From assembly GCF_029633865.1 (NCBI RefSeq), contig NC_079219.1:59487261-59551260 (forward strand): DNA of 64,000 nucleotides. The letters are read 5' to 3'. This DNA comes from Lampris incognitus. Taxonomy: Eukaryota; Chordata; Actinopteri; Lampriformes; Lampridae. Within the stretch, counting starts at the first letter, position 1. Each line of letters opens with the position of its first letter. Under the pieces are notes generated by a model that searched no databases, was not told the origin of the DNA, and was given only the letters and a program-made list of their open reading frames with translations. A program made the position numbers and the translations under genes. Positions 10,801 to 22,000 of the stretch are shown here, in pieces.

Positions 10801-13800
10801 ATATGTTTTTAATTTGTCACACAGGTCAACCGCTCCCTCAGGGCTCCCCTTGCCTCCCAGCTCATCTTTATGCCCGGTGGTACAGCAACAGCTGCCGTAG
10901 CGACAGTTGCCCAGCAACAGCCTCAACAACAGCAACAACAACAACAGCAACAGCAAGAAGTCCCTCCTACCTCTGCCAGTGCCCAGTCAGACAATGATCA
11001 GGTTTTAGGACCAGTGTTTTTCTGGAACATTAAGTCTGAGCTGTTTTCTCATAGTCACATAGTAATCTAACAAGCCTTTTTTGTGATGGTTTTCCTTGAC
11101 ATGGTTGAAGGAAGACTCCTTGGTATCCATTGTTTCTCACTTCAGGCTCTATCCCTCTTTGTCCTCCAGGTGCAGAACCTGGCCCTACACTGTGCCTCCA
11201 CTCCTCGAGCAGCTTCTGTCAAGTCAGAGTTCCCAGAGAGGAAAGATGCTGCCAACTTCTCTCTCGGTCAGCAGCAACAGCAGACTTTTACCCAGGCTGC
11301 TCAGCAACAGCAGCCGGTACAACCACAGCAACAACAACAAATTGCCAAACAGATGACTAATTTCTCCCAGCAGCCCACCGCTACAAGTTTGACTGTAAAG
11401 ACTGGAAACCAGGCCAACTTGAATGTTGCACCTGCTGCCTCTGTTACTTCTGCCTCCTCCACCTCCTCGCCAGCCTTGCCTCTCTCCCAGTTGCTTCTTT
11501 CCCCCTCTGGTCTATGCCAGGCCAGAGCAGTGACCACAGTTACCCCTGCTGCCACTGTGACACACATCCTGGTGCCCACCTCAAACGTTCCTACCTCCAC
11601 ACAGGGCTACCCTATCGGCTCCGTGGCCCCCAAAGCTAACGTCAACACCCAGACCCTAGTTGTCCAGCCCCTACAGCAGGCCAACGCCAACACCACTGCA
11701 GACAAAGGCCCTGTTCCCATCCAGCCCAAAACGGCTCAGGGACACCGCTTACCTGTTCAAATGACCCCTCGACACCCACCACCCATTCTCCCAGCTCCAC
11801 CCACCAGCAGTCAAACCACCACTGGGAGTCACCACCCTCCCCATATCCCTGTCCAACTGGTGGGTGCTAGACAGGGCTCATCAGGAAACACACAAGCTCT
11901 GGCCTTGGCCCAGAACCGAAGCAGCTCAGCCCAGGAAAACATTCCCGGTGGGAGTGTCAACACTGCCTCAAATGGCAGTGGCGCCACTATGGTAAGGTCA
12001 GCCTTTTAAATGGAGGAGGAGGTTTAGGGTGGTTAGACACTGCTCAAGTGTGTAATGGAGATTAGTATAAGAAAGAGTTGTAACATATTTAGCTTTGTTT
12101 ATTACATATCATTAGGCAAAACCCACCGCTGGCTCCCTGAAGAGGAAGTCTGACTCCGATGCAACCAATGAGATGGGAACAGAATCTTCAGATTGTGCAC
12201 CAATGAGAGATTCTGCTCCTCCTTTGTCTCCTGCCCCGACAAAGGACTCTGGTATGTCAACAGTTATCTTGTAACTATGGACATAAAACACGTTGCTGGC
12301 AATACTGGCTGATTTTAGCTGTGAAACTGAAATGTGGTTGAAATCTGCTCTCCATCCTTCACAGCTCCTCCTGTGACAGCAGCCTTCTCGTCCCCCCCTA
12401 CCCTGTCTTTGCCTTTGCCCCTGTTGAGAATGGGCCATGGGGATAAGGACAGAGCCCCTGTCCCCCAGGCTGTGGTTAAACCTCAGGTCCTCACTCACCT
12501 CATAGAGGGCTTTGTCATTCAAGAGGGAGCCGAACCTTTTCCCGTAAGTTTGTAAATGTATTTATTTATTTTTCATCCCTTTGGCATCTCAAAACTGTAC
12601 CCCTAAGCTGCCTTTATTGCACACCCTCTATGGCAGTGGTCGTCAACCCTGCTCCTGGAGAGCTACTATCCTGCCGGTTTTCACTCCAACCCTAATCTAA
12701 CACACCTGATTCTACTGATTACCTACTTACCAAGACCTCGATTTATTGAATCAGATGTTTTAAATTAGGGTTGGAGTGAAAACCGGCAGGGCGGTAGCTC
12801 TCCAGGAGCAGGGTTGATAGCCACTGCGGTGTTTGGGGTGGGTGTAGACTTTCACATGGGACACTTGTATTAGTTCGCTGTGTCACCCGAATGCATTTTA
12901 ACCTTGTATTTTCATGCAATTCCCCCATTTATTTAAGTCATTGTGTTATTTTTAGACATCCTTGGAATTTTTTCCCCTGATCACCAGGCTTTCCCTTAAT
13001 TGACAGGTTGCTGGACTTTTAAAGGACAGAGATTTCGCCATGGTGGGTCGCTCTGAGAATGGACCTGCAAGTAAGTATTACTACAATTTCAGTCGCTGCA
13101 TGCTGAGTTTGAGTTTGACTCCAGACCTTGGCTGCATGTCAGTCCCTCTCTGCTTCTTGTACTTCCTGTCTCCACTTTTCTTTCTGTCTGTATATTGTCC
13201 TCTTATAATGGAAGTTATAACTGTCTAAAATGTAATCCTACATTGAAAAAATCCCAAACTCTAAAGACAGCCTAAACAAACAGCATTTAAGATAAAAAGT
13301 ATTCATATTCCCACTGTTTACTGAAGTGGTTCATTTTGCTCCCCAGTGTTGAAGTGTGAGTACTGTGAGAGCCTTGCTCCAGCCAGTCAGTTCAGAGGAT
13401 CCAAAAGGTTTTGTTCCAAGACCTGCGCTAAGAGGTACAACTCTCTTTTGACATGCTACACTCTCCTCTCATATTGAACATTATGTTCATTTTTTTTGTG
13501 TGTGTTCATCCACACACACGCACACACTTTGCTGCCAGGTCCGAAACTGCAGCCCGTGCTGAAAACATGTCTGGAATAGACCGCATACTGACTGTAAATT
13601 ACACTTGGCACAAATGAACCTAGTTGGTTTATAATCTGAACACCTTTTGTGTCGTGTGTGTGTGCGTGCGTGTGTGTGGGTCTCAGAGTAAGAGGGTGTG
13701 TGCTGTTGAGTTGTAGAGCATTGCTAAGTGTCCTCTGTAGTTAAGATTCTCCCCCTGGTCCTCCAGGTACAATGTAAGTTGCAGTCAGCACTTTCGGACA

Positions 13801-14535
13801 AGCAGAGGACGAGCTGGTGCAGGACCACCACCACCTCCACCTCCACCACCACCTGAGAGTGTGGCTAGACGGAGGGGCCCTCCTCGCAGGAGCAGCTCTG
13901 AAATTGCCTGTACTAAAATATCAGGCAGACATCTACCCGTCAAGGTGAGAGGTGTATTTCACATCTTCAACTTCATCTAAAAGATTTTTCTTTAGGTTTA
14001 GTCTTCAAATCTTCTCTCTTTGTCTGTAGTGTCGCTCCGAGTCTAGTCGTTCAGAGGATGCATCCAGCGACGGAGAAGAGGAGGAAGAAGAGGACGATTC
14101 TCCTCCGCTTTCTCCGAGCTCCTCCCTCTCCTGCCCAAGACCCACTCACAGTGGTCCTCAGACTGACAGCTCAACCCCTGCTAACCTCCCACTGGATGGG
14201 GCCAACTTCCTCCCTGGGAGTCCTGCTCAGTGGAGTGTGGAAGAAGTCTGCAGGTTTATCTCCTCACTTCAAGGTCAGTGGACCTCACTAGATGTGAGTT
14301 CATTTTAGGGTTAGGGGGACAGTTTATCCTGTTTTACTGTGGGCTGATTGTATATATCTCTGTCTGTGTTCTGCTGAGTGTAGGCTGTGAAGAGCTGGCT
14401 GCACAGTTTCTTTCCCAGGAAATCGATGGCCAGGCCCTGCTGTTGCTCAGAGAGGACCATCTCATATCCACCATGAATATCAAGCTGGGTCCAGCGCTGA
14501 AGATCTGTGCCTCCATCAACAACCTGCGAGACTGA
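7683..14535 (+). CDS. phc1: Polyhomeotic-like protein 1 (PRC1 subunit)
   Basis: Coding exons are 7683-7799, 8001-8111, 8207-8272, 8382-8525, 10825-11001, 11170-11991, 12116-12251, 12365-12543, 13007-13070, 13347-13434, 13767-13944, 14030-14273 and 14384-14535. All junctions are GT/AG and phases agree, giving 825 aa. The start MDASEDQNTGSTNG is followed by the PHC1-type motif IAHMSLYERQAVQALQALQR. Then come a poly-Gln stretch (about residues 230-250), a Ser/Thr/Pro/Gln-rich middle, an HD1 motif (LTHLIEGFVIQEGAEPFPV, about 566-585), an FCS zinc finger (CEYC...CSKTC, about 608-640), a proline run, an acidic run and a C-terminal SAM domain (about 758-823, DGQALLLLREDHL). In known PHC proteins HD1/FCS bind RING-type partners and nucleic acid, and SAM polymerises Polycomb complexes in the nucleus. 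The protein is shorter than the roughly 1000-residue human PHC1, mostly in the low-complexity middle. phc2/phc3 are less likely because the N-terminal motif is PHC1-type. Confidence 0.93.
8990..9105 (+). mobile_element. SINE-B family, 3' fragment
   Basis: GGTGGCCTGTCCAGGGTGTC through GATAGGCTCTAGCATCCCCG and a TGGATGGATGGA tail match the 3' end of the 7098-7475 element. Confidence 0.7.
9770..9900 (+). repeat. Unexpanded relative of the 26-29.8 kb satellite array
   Basis: AGTGCAACACAAAGACAAAA, then ACACATCCA, then AACTACAAGAACACACACATCC and CAGACTAAAC occur here in the same order as at 26010-26075, where the large array begins. The upstream flanks (GAAATGA...TTCCCCA.CCC) are also alike. Here the final word occurs once or twice and not hundreds of times. 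Confidence 0.65.
12634..12826. mobile_element. hAT-like MITE in phc1 intron 8
   Basis: The element begins CAGTGGTCGTCAACCCTGCT and ends with a near-complement, GCAGGGTTGATAGCCACTG. Imperfect inverted arms of about 70 bp include GGAGAGCTAC / GTAGCTCTCC and GTTTTCACTCCAACCCTAAT / its complement. No clear 8-bp target duplication remains, so it is older than the 6128 element or its flanks have changed. Confidence 0.75.
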
Positions 14536-14955
14536 GGTTTTTGATTCACCAAGGATAGAGGAAAGTACCAGAACGTCTTGTCTTTACTGTTGAATTCTCA
14601 CTGGAAAATTTGGAATCACGGATCAGTACTTACGACTTGCTCCTCTCTCAAGAAGACACTTTTAAGTTTGAGACCTGTATGGACAGGGAGGATAAAGTTT
14701 GTGACCTGATCGGGCACCATCAATCATCTGACAGACAGGATATAGAAGTGAATGTTGTAAAGGCGTGTTAAAGACGAGGAGAAGTAGGAGTAGATGATTT
14801 GCTTTGACTTTCAGGACTTTGAATGTGCAAAAAAATGTTTTATGTGTATTCTTAGTGACGTTTGAGTGGTGAACGTAGGCCTCTTGTTAGTGTAGTATCC
14901 ACGTCAGAGAGAAAAAGTGAATGGGTTGTCTTTGTCATTGTCAAGAGACACACAC

Positions 14956-15009
<54 letters not shown>

Positions 15010-15540
15010 CGTATGTATTCTCTTCTGTGCTACTGTGCGAGCCTGGGCGCCTGCGGTAATCACAGCTCGCTCCGCTAGCCGGGACAGTTCATCCATAGGG
15101 TTAAAAGAAACATGGCCTTCTTGCTGTATTTCAGCGGGTGCTTTAACTGTAGTTTTGTGCGTTGGGAGTGTCATTATCAACAATGGTTCAGTCCATTCCA
15201 AGATTTGGTTTTAACCACAAGAATTTTTCTAGCTGAGAAGACATGCGACACAGGCTCCAGTCAGCACGAGAACACAACACTCAGCCTGTTTTCCTTAGAT
15301 TCTCTGTTCTTTTTACCATTTATTAAAATCTACTTTTGTATTGGGTTTTTTTTTATTTTGTACTTGTATCGAAGTTATTTTATGGGGGTCGAGAGAGTTT
15401 TTCATGGTTATGATGTAGTGATTTTGAGTAGCTTTAATTGACTTAACTACCTGAAGATAGGTATTTCTCATGGTTTGCTCTTACAGGGGCTGAATGGAAG
15501 TGCTTTGTCTATCCGTATGCAGTACTACCAATAAAAAAAA
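14536..15540 (+). terminator. phc1: phc1 3' untranslated region and poly(A) signal
   Basis: About 1 kb of non-coding sequence follows the TGA at 14533-14535 and ends with AATAAA at 15530-15535 in an A-rich run. A TG microsatellite lies inside it (about 14966-15007). A new LINE fragment starts 50 bp beyond. Confidence 0.7.
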
Positions 15541-15584
15541 AGCCTGTTAATGAACCTGCGCTGAAACTTTTCCCCCATAATTCA

Positions 15585-15985
15585 TTCATTCATTCATTCA
15601 TCTTCAGCCGCTTCTCCGGGGTCGGGTCGTGGTGGCAGCAAGCTAAGTAGGGCACTCCAGACATCCCTCTCCCCAGCAACGCCCTCCAGCTCCTCCTGGG
15701 GGATCCCAAGGCGTTCCCAGGCCAGACTGGACATGTAGTCCCTCCAGCGGGTTCTGGATCTACCCCGGGGTCTCCTCCCAGTTGGACGTGCCTGGAAAAC
15801 CTCCAAAGGAAGGTGCCCAGGAGGCATCCTGATCAGATGCCTGAACCACCTCAGCTGGCTCCTTTTGACGCGAAGGAGCAGCAGCTCTACTCCGAGCTCC
15901 CTCCGGATGTCCGAGCTCCTCACCCTATCTCTAAGGCTGAGCCCAGACACCCTACGGAGGAAACTCATTTCAGCCTGAAATGAGT
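15585..15985 (-). mobile_element. LINE 3' fragment (end of reverse-transcriptase ORF)
   Basis: The minus strand reads VSGLSLRDRVRSSDIRRELG, RRSQLRWFRHLIRMPPGHL-like text and RSRTRWRDYMSSLAWERLG, ending in DPGEAAEDE and an ATGAATGAATGAATG tail. This is the C-terminal end of a fish non-LTR retrotransposon ORF. A second, longer copy lies at 21437-21960. It lies between the convergent ends of phc1 and styk1. Confidence 0.75.
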
Positions 15986-16692
15986 TTTTCCATAATATTT
16001 CATGTGAATGAAAGTCACTCAACACCTCATGCTGACTTGAACTGAATTCTTGCTCCTGCCCGGTACGAGAACTGATGTAATGAACGTATTAGTCAATGCG
16101 TGAACCTCAAACCGTGTTCTCTCTTCCCTCAATGACACCCAAGAGACAAGTCATCATGGGAAAAATAGTGATTCTTTGTTAGACATCTCTTATGGTACAT
16201 TGGCTACAGGTTGTAAACAAGATTTGTAAACCTTCATACACCATCCTCCATCTCAAGTTGAAGCTGCACCTCCTGTATTTTAGTAAAATACCTATCACAG
16301 TGTAAATTCTCCAACATTTCAAGAGCCACGAGCTATGATTGTAATTCGTGACATACCCCTTGAGACACACACACATGTAACACATCTTACCATGTGTGGA
16401 TTAGAAACTTGGCAAAAAATATCTGCATATATAAATGACTGAAGTCTTGGAAGAAGGAAGAAACAGAAACGCTGCAAGTAGCTCCAGAATGTAAGTAACA
16501 ATTTCTCCAACTTGATCATTACACACCAAGAATTAAAGAGGGGGTAATTTTCAATTCTGAAAATCCCTAAGTACTCATAAAACAGAGTTTGGAGCAGTTT
16601 GTTCTTCACTTTAAGAAACTGCATTTCCCCAAACAACCACTAGGTTATTTGTCCAGTGTGTCGTCCATTATCTTTTCCGGCACAGCCAGTGA

Positions 16693-18968
16693 TCAGAAGA
16701 CGGTGTAGTTGTTGGATTCTCCGTATCCTGCCTCCTGCAGATACTTTTCAATGTTAATTGGCTCGGGCATCTTGAGGACTTTGTCACTGGCGCTCTTCTC
16801 TCCTGACAGAAGCCTGCGGCCGACCTCGGCCAGTGAGGCTCGATCCTGCTCCTTCCACTGGCAGCAGGCTTTAATGGTGGAGTATCTGTGAGGAAGAGAG
16901 GAGCAGTTCAGCAGGGGCATAACACATTTCCCTTCATCCATCCACTGTCTGCACCTGCTTGTTCCAGTTCAGGGGAGGCTGGAGTCTAAACACGCCCCAG
17001 GCCAACACGGGGATCGTCAGTCGAACCCCGTCTTACCTCCGGCTCGGGCGGGCGTCCCTACAGACACGATTGGCCGTGTCTGTGGGTGGGAAGCCAGATG
17101 TGGGTATGTGTTCTGGTCGCTGCACTAGCGCCTCCTCTGGTCAGTCGGGGCGCCTGTTCGGGGGGGGGGGGCTGGGGGGGAATAGCGTGATCCTCCCATA
17201 CGCTACGGCCCCCTGGTGAAACTCCTCACTGTCAGGTGAAAAGAAGCGGCTGGCGACTCCACATGTATGAGAGGAGGCATGTGGTAGTCTGCAGTCCTCC
17301 CCGGATCAGCAGAGAGGGTGGAGCAGAGACCGGGATGGCTCGGAAGAGTGGGGTAATTGGACAGGTACAATTGGGGAGAAAAAGGGGTAATATATTTTTT
17401 AACGCCCACGCCCCAGGCAGGAAGAGCCCCTGGGGCAGCTTGCTAGTTTAATGCAAAGCCCTCACACAGTCACACAACTCTTCTGACTGTGGGAGGAAAC
17501 CGGAGAACCTGAAGGAAGCCCTACACAAACACAGGGAGACTGTACAAACTCCACACACACGGGCTGATTTCAACCCAGGACCCTCCTGATGTGAGATGAC
17601 GGTGCCCACCACGAAGCCAGAACACCGTTCAGGCATTTAGAATAGTAATAATGGTAAATAACAACTTGACAATAATAAGAACCAGAACATTACTGAAGAT
17701 GTTTTGAGCCTGCTGCTTCAGGCCCTCAACATCTGAAGTCTTGTCACCCGTTTCAAGTTTCAGCCCCGTTTCTATGTTAAACTATGGCTAAATAATGTGC
17801 CTGCAAAAAAGAAAGGGGGGCGGGGGGGTTGAGCGTTTTTATGAATTTCCCTTGTTTTTCTATGGGAAGTTTTTTCTTTTTGTGATTTTTGTTGCAGTAG
17901 TTGTCCAAATCACCAAGAAAAGTCATAGCGCACCATTTTTGGACCCCCTCCTTTTCTCCCCAATTGTACCCGTCCAAACCCCACTCTTCCGACCCGTCCT
18001 GGTCTCTGCTCCACCCCCTCTGCCAATCCGGGGAGGGTTGCAGACTACCACATGCCTCCACCCATACATGTGGAGTCACCAGCCGCTTCTTTTCACCTGA
18101 CAGTGAGGAGTTTCACCAGGGGGGTGTGGCGCGTGAGAGGATCCTGCTGTTCCCCCTCCCCCCTGAACAGTTGCTTCGACCAACCAGAGGAGGAAGCGGA
18201 ATAGACCGCCACGCTGCCTTGTTGGGTGTTTTTATTGTTTTCATGTGTTGTGATTTGGGCTGCTTGTGTGTACTTGTGTGTGCTTGTGTGTAGTGCTGCG
18301 GCGTCCTGGGAGACACAGTTCTCACACGGGGAACAATGACAATACTGAGTCGAGCTGCTGTTTGACTGATGCTTACAGTGTGTTGGAGCACATGGGCGGC
18401 TTCTTCAGCTGCTTTCCTCGCTGGTGGAACTGCAGAAGCTCGTTAACTAAAATGTCTGCAAATGGGGCTTCACCTGGGGAGGAAGAGGAGCGGTACAGAC
18501 GGGAGCAAATCAGCTTCAATAGGTTATGGCAAGGCCATCACCCTCATGACTCCCATGGCCTGGGGGAAGAAGGGATTAACTGTGCGACCCTCAGATGCCT
18601 GATAACTCTAGTCTGTGCAGTTAGTCTGAATTCATACAGCATAGGCGGGGTGTCCCCACTTACCCAGGGTTGCCATCTCATACAACAAGATGCCGAAGGA
18701 CCAGCTGGAGGACGGAGAAAGAGAAACGACAGTGAGGAGGAAAACAGCCATTCCAAATAGTGAATACTACTTTTGTATATTTCATTTATTTTGTACATGT
18801 ATTTATAAGCGCTTTGAGTGGCTGTTGCAGCTAGAAAAGCGCTATATAAAATGCAGTGTGATTGATTGATTAATATTTCGGGCCTTTCTACAGATCAATT
18901 CAGGGCATAAAAGAGAACATCGTAATTTGATGTCAACATGCAGCTGCACAATCCTTTTGGTTATACAG

Positions 18969-19024
<56 letters not shown>

Positions 19025-22000
19025 ATCAAACGTACACGTCACTGCTCGGGCCGGCAGGCCTCCTGGCCAGCAGCTCCGGAGCCTGCCACTTCCTCATGCT
19101 GGGATCATCCGTCTGAGTGGCGCCCTGGTTTTTCCTCATGTACACCCCATTCAGACCCCAAAGCTTGGCCGTGTGCCCCCTGCTGACCAAAACGCTGCGA
19201 GCTCTCACGTTGCCGTGGAGAAGATCCCTGCTGTGAAGGAACTCCTGTTGGGCAGCGAGACAGCATGGTGGGAAGGGTCGTGGTGGGCTAACGTCAGGTT
19301 TCACGGTAGCATCTGTGACGGTGTAAACAGCAGTCTCGGGGGTGTTTTACGATGACTCCAAAACAGCTTTTTTTTATTGGGGTGTAACCACGGGGTAGTT
19401 CTTCCTCACCCCCCCACCATCTCTCAGCACGCCTCCATTCACACTTCAAAACCGTCAGTTTCTAAGCCCAGAGATCGTCATGTTTAACCACGACAGAGGG
19501 AGAGGGGACGACAGAGGGAGAGGGGGGGGAGGGGGGTCAAGTTGTCTCTTACAGACACAGTAAAAATGCTGCAGCCGCAAGGGGCGTCCGGGTGGCGTGG
19601 CGTCTAGTCCATATGCTACCAACACGGGGATCGCCGGTTCGAATCCCCGTGTTGCCACCAGCTTGGTCAGGCGTCCCTACAGACACAACTGGCCGTGTGT
19701 GTGGGTGGGAAGCCGGATGTGGGTTATGTGTCCTGGTCGCTGCACTAGCGCCTGCTGTGGTCAGTTGGGGCGCCTTTTCAGGGGGGAGGGGGAACTGGGG
19801 GGGAATAGTGTGATCCTCCCACGTGCTACACCCCCCTGGTGAAACTCCTCACTGTCAGGTGAAAAGAAGCGGCTGGTGACTCCACATGTATGGGAGGAGG
19901 CATGTGGTAGTCTGCAGCCCTCCCCGGATCGGCAGAGGGGGTGGAGCAGCGACCGGGGTGGCTCGGAAGAGTGGGGTAATTGGCCAAAATGCAATTGGGA
20001 AGAAAAAAAAGGGGGGGGAATCCAAAAAAGAAAATGCTGCAAACACCTCATCATTAGAGAATCCCCTTTTGGTTTGAACCTGTTTCCTTTTCAGAGAGGT
20101 GTACCACACCACACCACACAACACAATGGCAGGAGCAGCCGTGAGCTCCTATGCCTTCCAGGGAAGGACGCCCCCCTCTGTCTGCTGCTGTGAAAAGCGT
20201 CCACTCACACTGTCACAACCCCTTCCTCTATTCCCACTCAACTCAAACACGCACGCGGCAAAAAAAAAAAAAAAAAATCAGACCAGAGCAAAAAAATGTA
20301 AGCAAAGTGCGGTGGGGCTGGTTTGCATACAGGCTGCTGACGGAGTCTAGCTTTAAGGATGCAACAGAGTTTCCTCTGTTCCATCCCTCCCCCCCCCCCG
20401 TGTGTGTTGACGTGGAGACATTTTAAAGAGGTTTGTGTTGGGTTACGTCTTGCCGTATGCCGTCCTGTACATCGCCTGATTTGAAAGTAAAAACAAGCGA
20501 GGAGGAAACAAGCGAGGGGGAAACAAGCGAGGAGGAGTTCATCCCACATTCACATACTGACCAGGGCCGAGGCCACCTGTTTGGCCATGGTAAAGATTCG
20601 TCTCTCGCTCATCTCACACGGAGGGTCCGCCTGGTCCTGACAGAGGAAAAAAGATGGTAACAGTTAATCCACTTCTTCCATCTTGTGAACAGCAATCAGT
20701 CAATCAAACTTTATTTATATAGCACATTATAATGCACCGTGTCTTCATGCATGCTCATTATAATGCACCGCGTCTTCATGCAGGCTCCTTATAATGCACC
20801 ACATCTTCATGCATGCTCATTATAATGCACCGTGTCTTCATGCATGCTCATTATAATGCACCGCGTCTTCATGCAGGCTCATTATAATGCACCACATCTT
20901 CATGCATGCTCATTATAATGCAATTTGTCTTCATGCATGCTCATTATAATGCACCGCGTTTTCATGCATGCTCATTATAATGCACAGTGTCTTCATGCAG
21001 GCTCATTATAATGCACCACATCTTCATGCATGCTCATTATAATGCAACGTGTCTTCATGCATGCTCATTATAATGCAACGTGTCTTCATGCATGCTCATT
21101 ATAATGCACCGTGTCTTCATGCATGCTCATTATAATGCACCGTGTCTTCATGCAGGCTCATTATAATGCACCACATCTTCATGCATGTTCATTATAATGC
21201 ACCACATCTTCATGCATGCTCATTATAATGCACCGCGTTTTCATGCATGCTCATTATAATGCACCGTGTCTTCATGCATGCTCATTATAATGCACAGTGT
21301 CTTCATGCATGCTCATTATAATGCACCGCGTCTTCATGCATGCTCATTATAATGCAACGTGTCTTCATGCATGCTCATTATAATGCACGAATATTGATTA
21401 TATTGACTAAAAATAATAAAAACAAAAAGTTTAAACATTCATTCATCTTCAGCCGCTTCTCCGGGGTTGGGTCGCGGTGGCAACATGCTAAGTAGGGCAC
21501 TCCACACGTCCCTCTCCCCAGCAACGCCCTCCAGCTCCTCCTGGGGGATCCCAAGGCGTTCCCAGACCAGACTGGACATGTAGCCCCTCCAGCGGGTTCT
21601 GGGTCTACCCCGGGGTTTCCTCCCAGTTGGATGTGCCCGGTAAACCTCCAAAGGAAGGCGCCCAGGAGGCATCCTGATCAGATGCCCGGACCACCGCAAC
21701 TGGCTCCTTTCGACATGAAGAAGCAGCGGCTCTACTCCGAGCTCCCTCCAAATGTCCGAGCTCCTCACCCTGTCTCTAAGGCTGAGCCCAGACACCCTAC
21801 AGAGGAAACTCGTTTCAGCTGCTTGTATCTGTGATCTCACCCTTTCAGTCACTACCCCAAGCTCATGACCATAGGTGAGGGTTGGAACGAAGATTGACTG
21901 GTAAATTGATAGCTTTGCCTCCCGGATCAACTCCCTCTTGACCACAGCCTCGCTCAGGGGCACAGGCAGGAGTATTAACCCTAACATGCATGTCTTTTTG

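Larger units (their letters stand above)
8526..10824 (+). other. phc1 intron 4, repeat-bearing
   Basis: This 2.3-kb intron separates exons 4 and 5. It holds a SINE-B scrap (8990-9105) and a block homologous to the start of the 25960-29785 array (9770-9900). The rest is unassigned. Confidence 0.6.

Noticed and set aside
19032-19035. Alternative donor for the styk1 exon after TAC (GTTTGA)
   Set aside because: It would break the phase with the 18704 exon; the GTACGT donor one codon earlier restores the expected DVWSFG.
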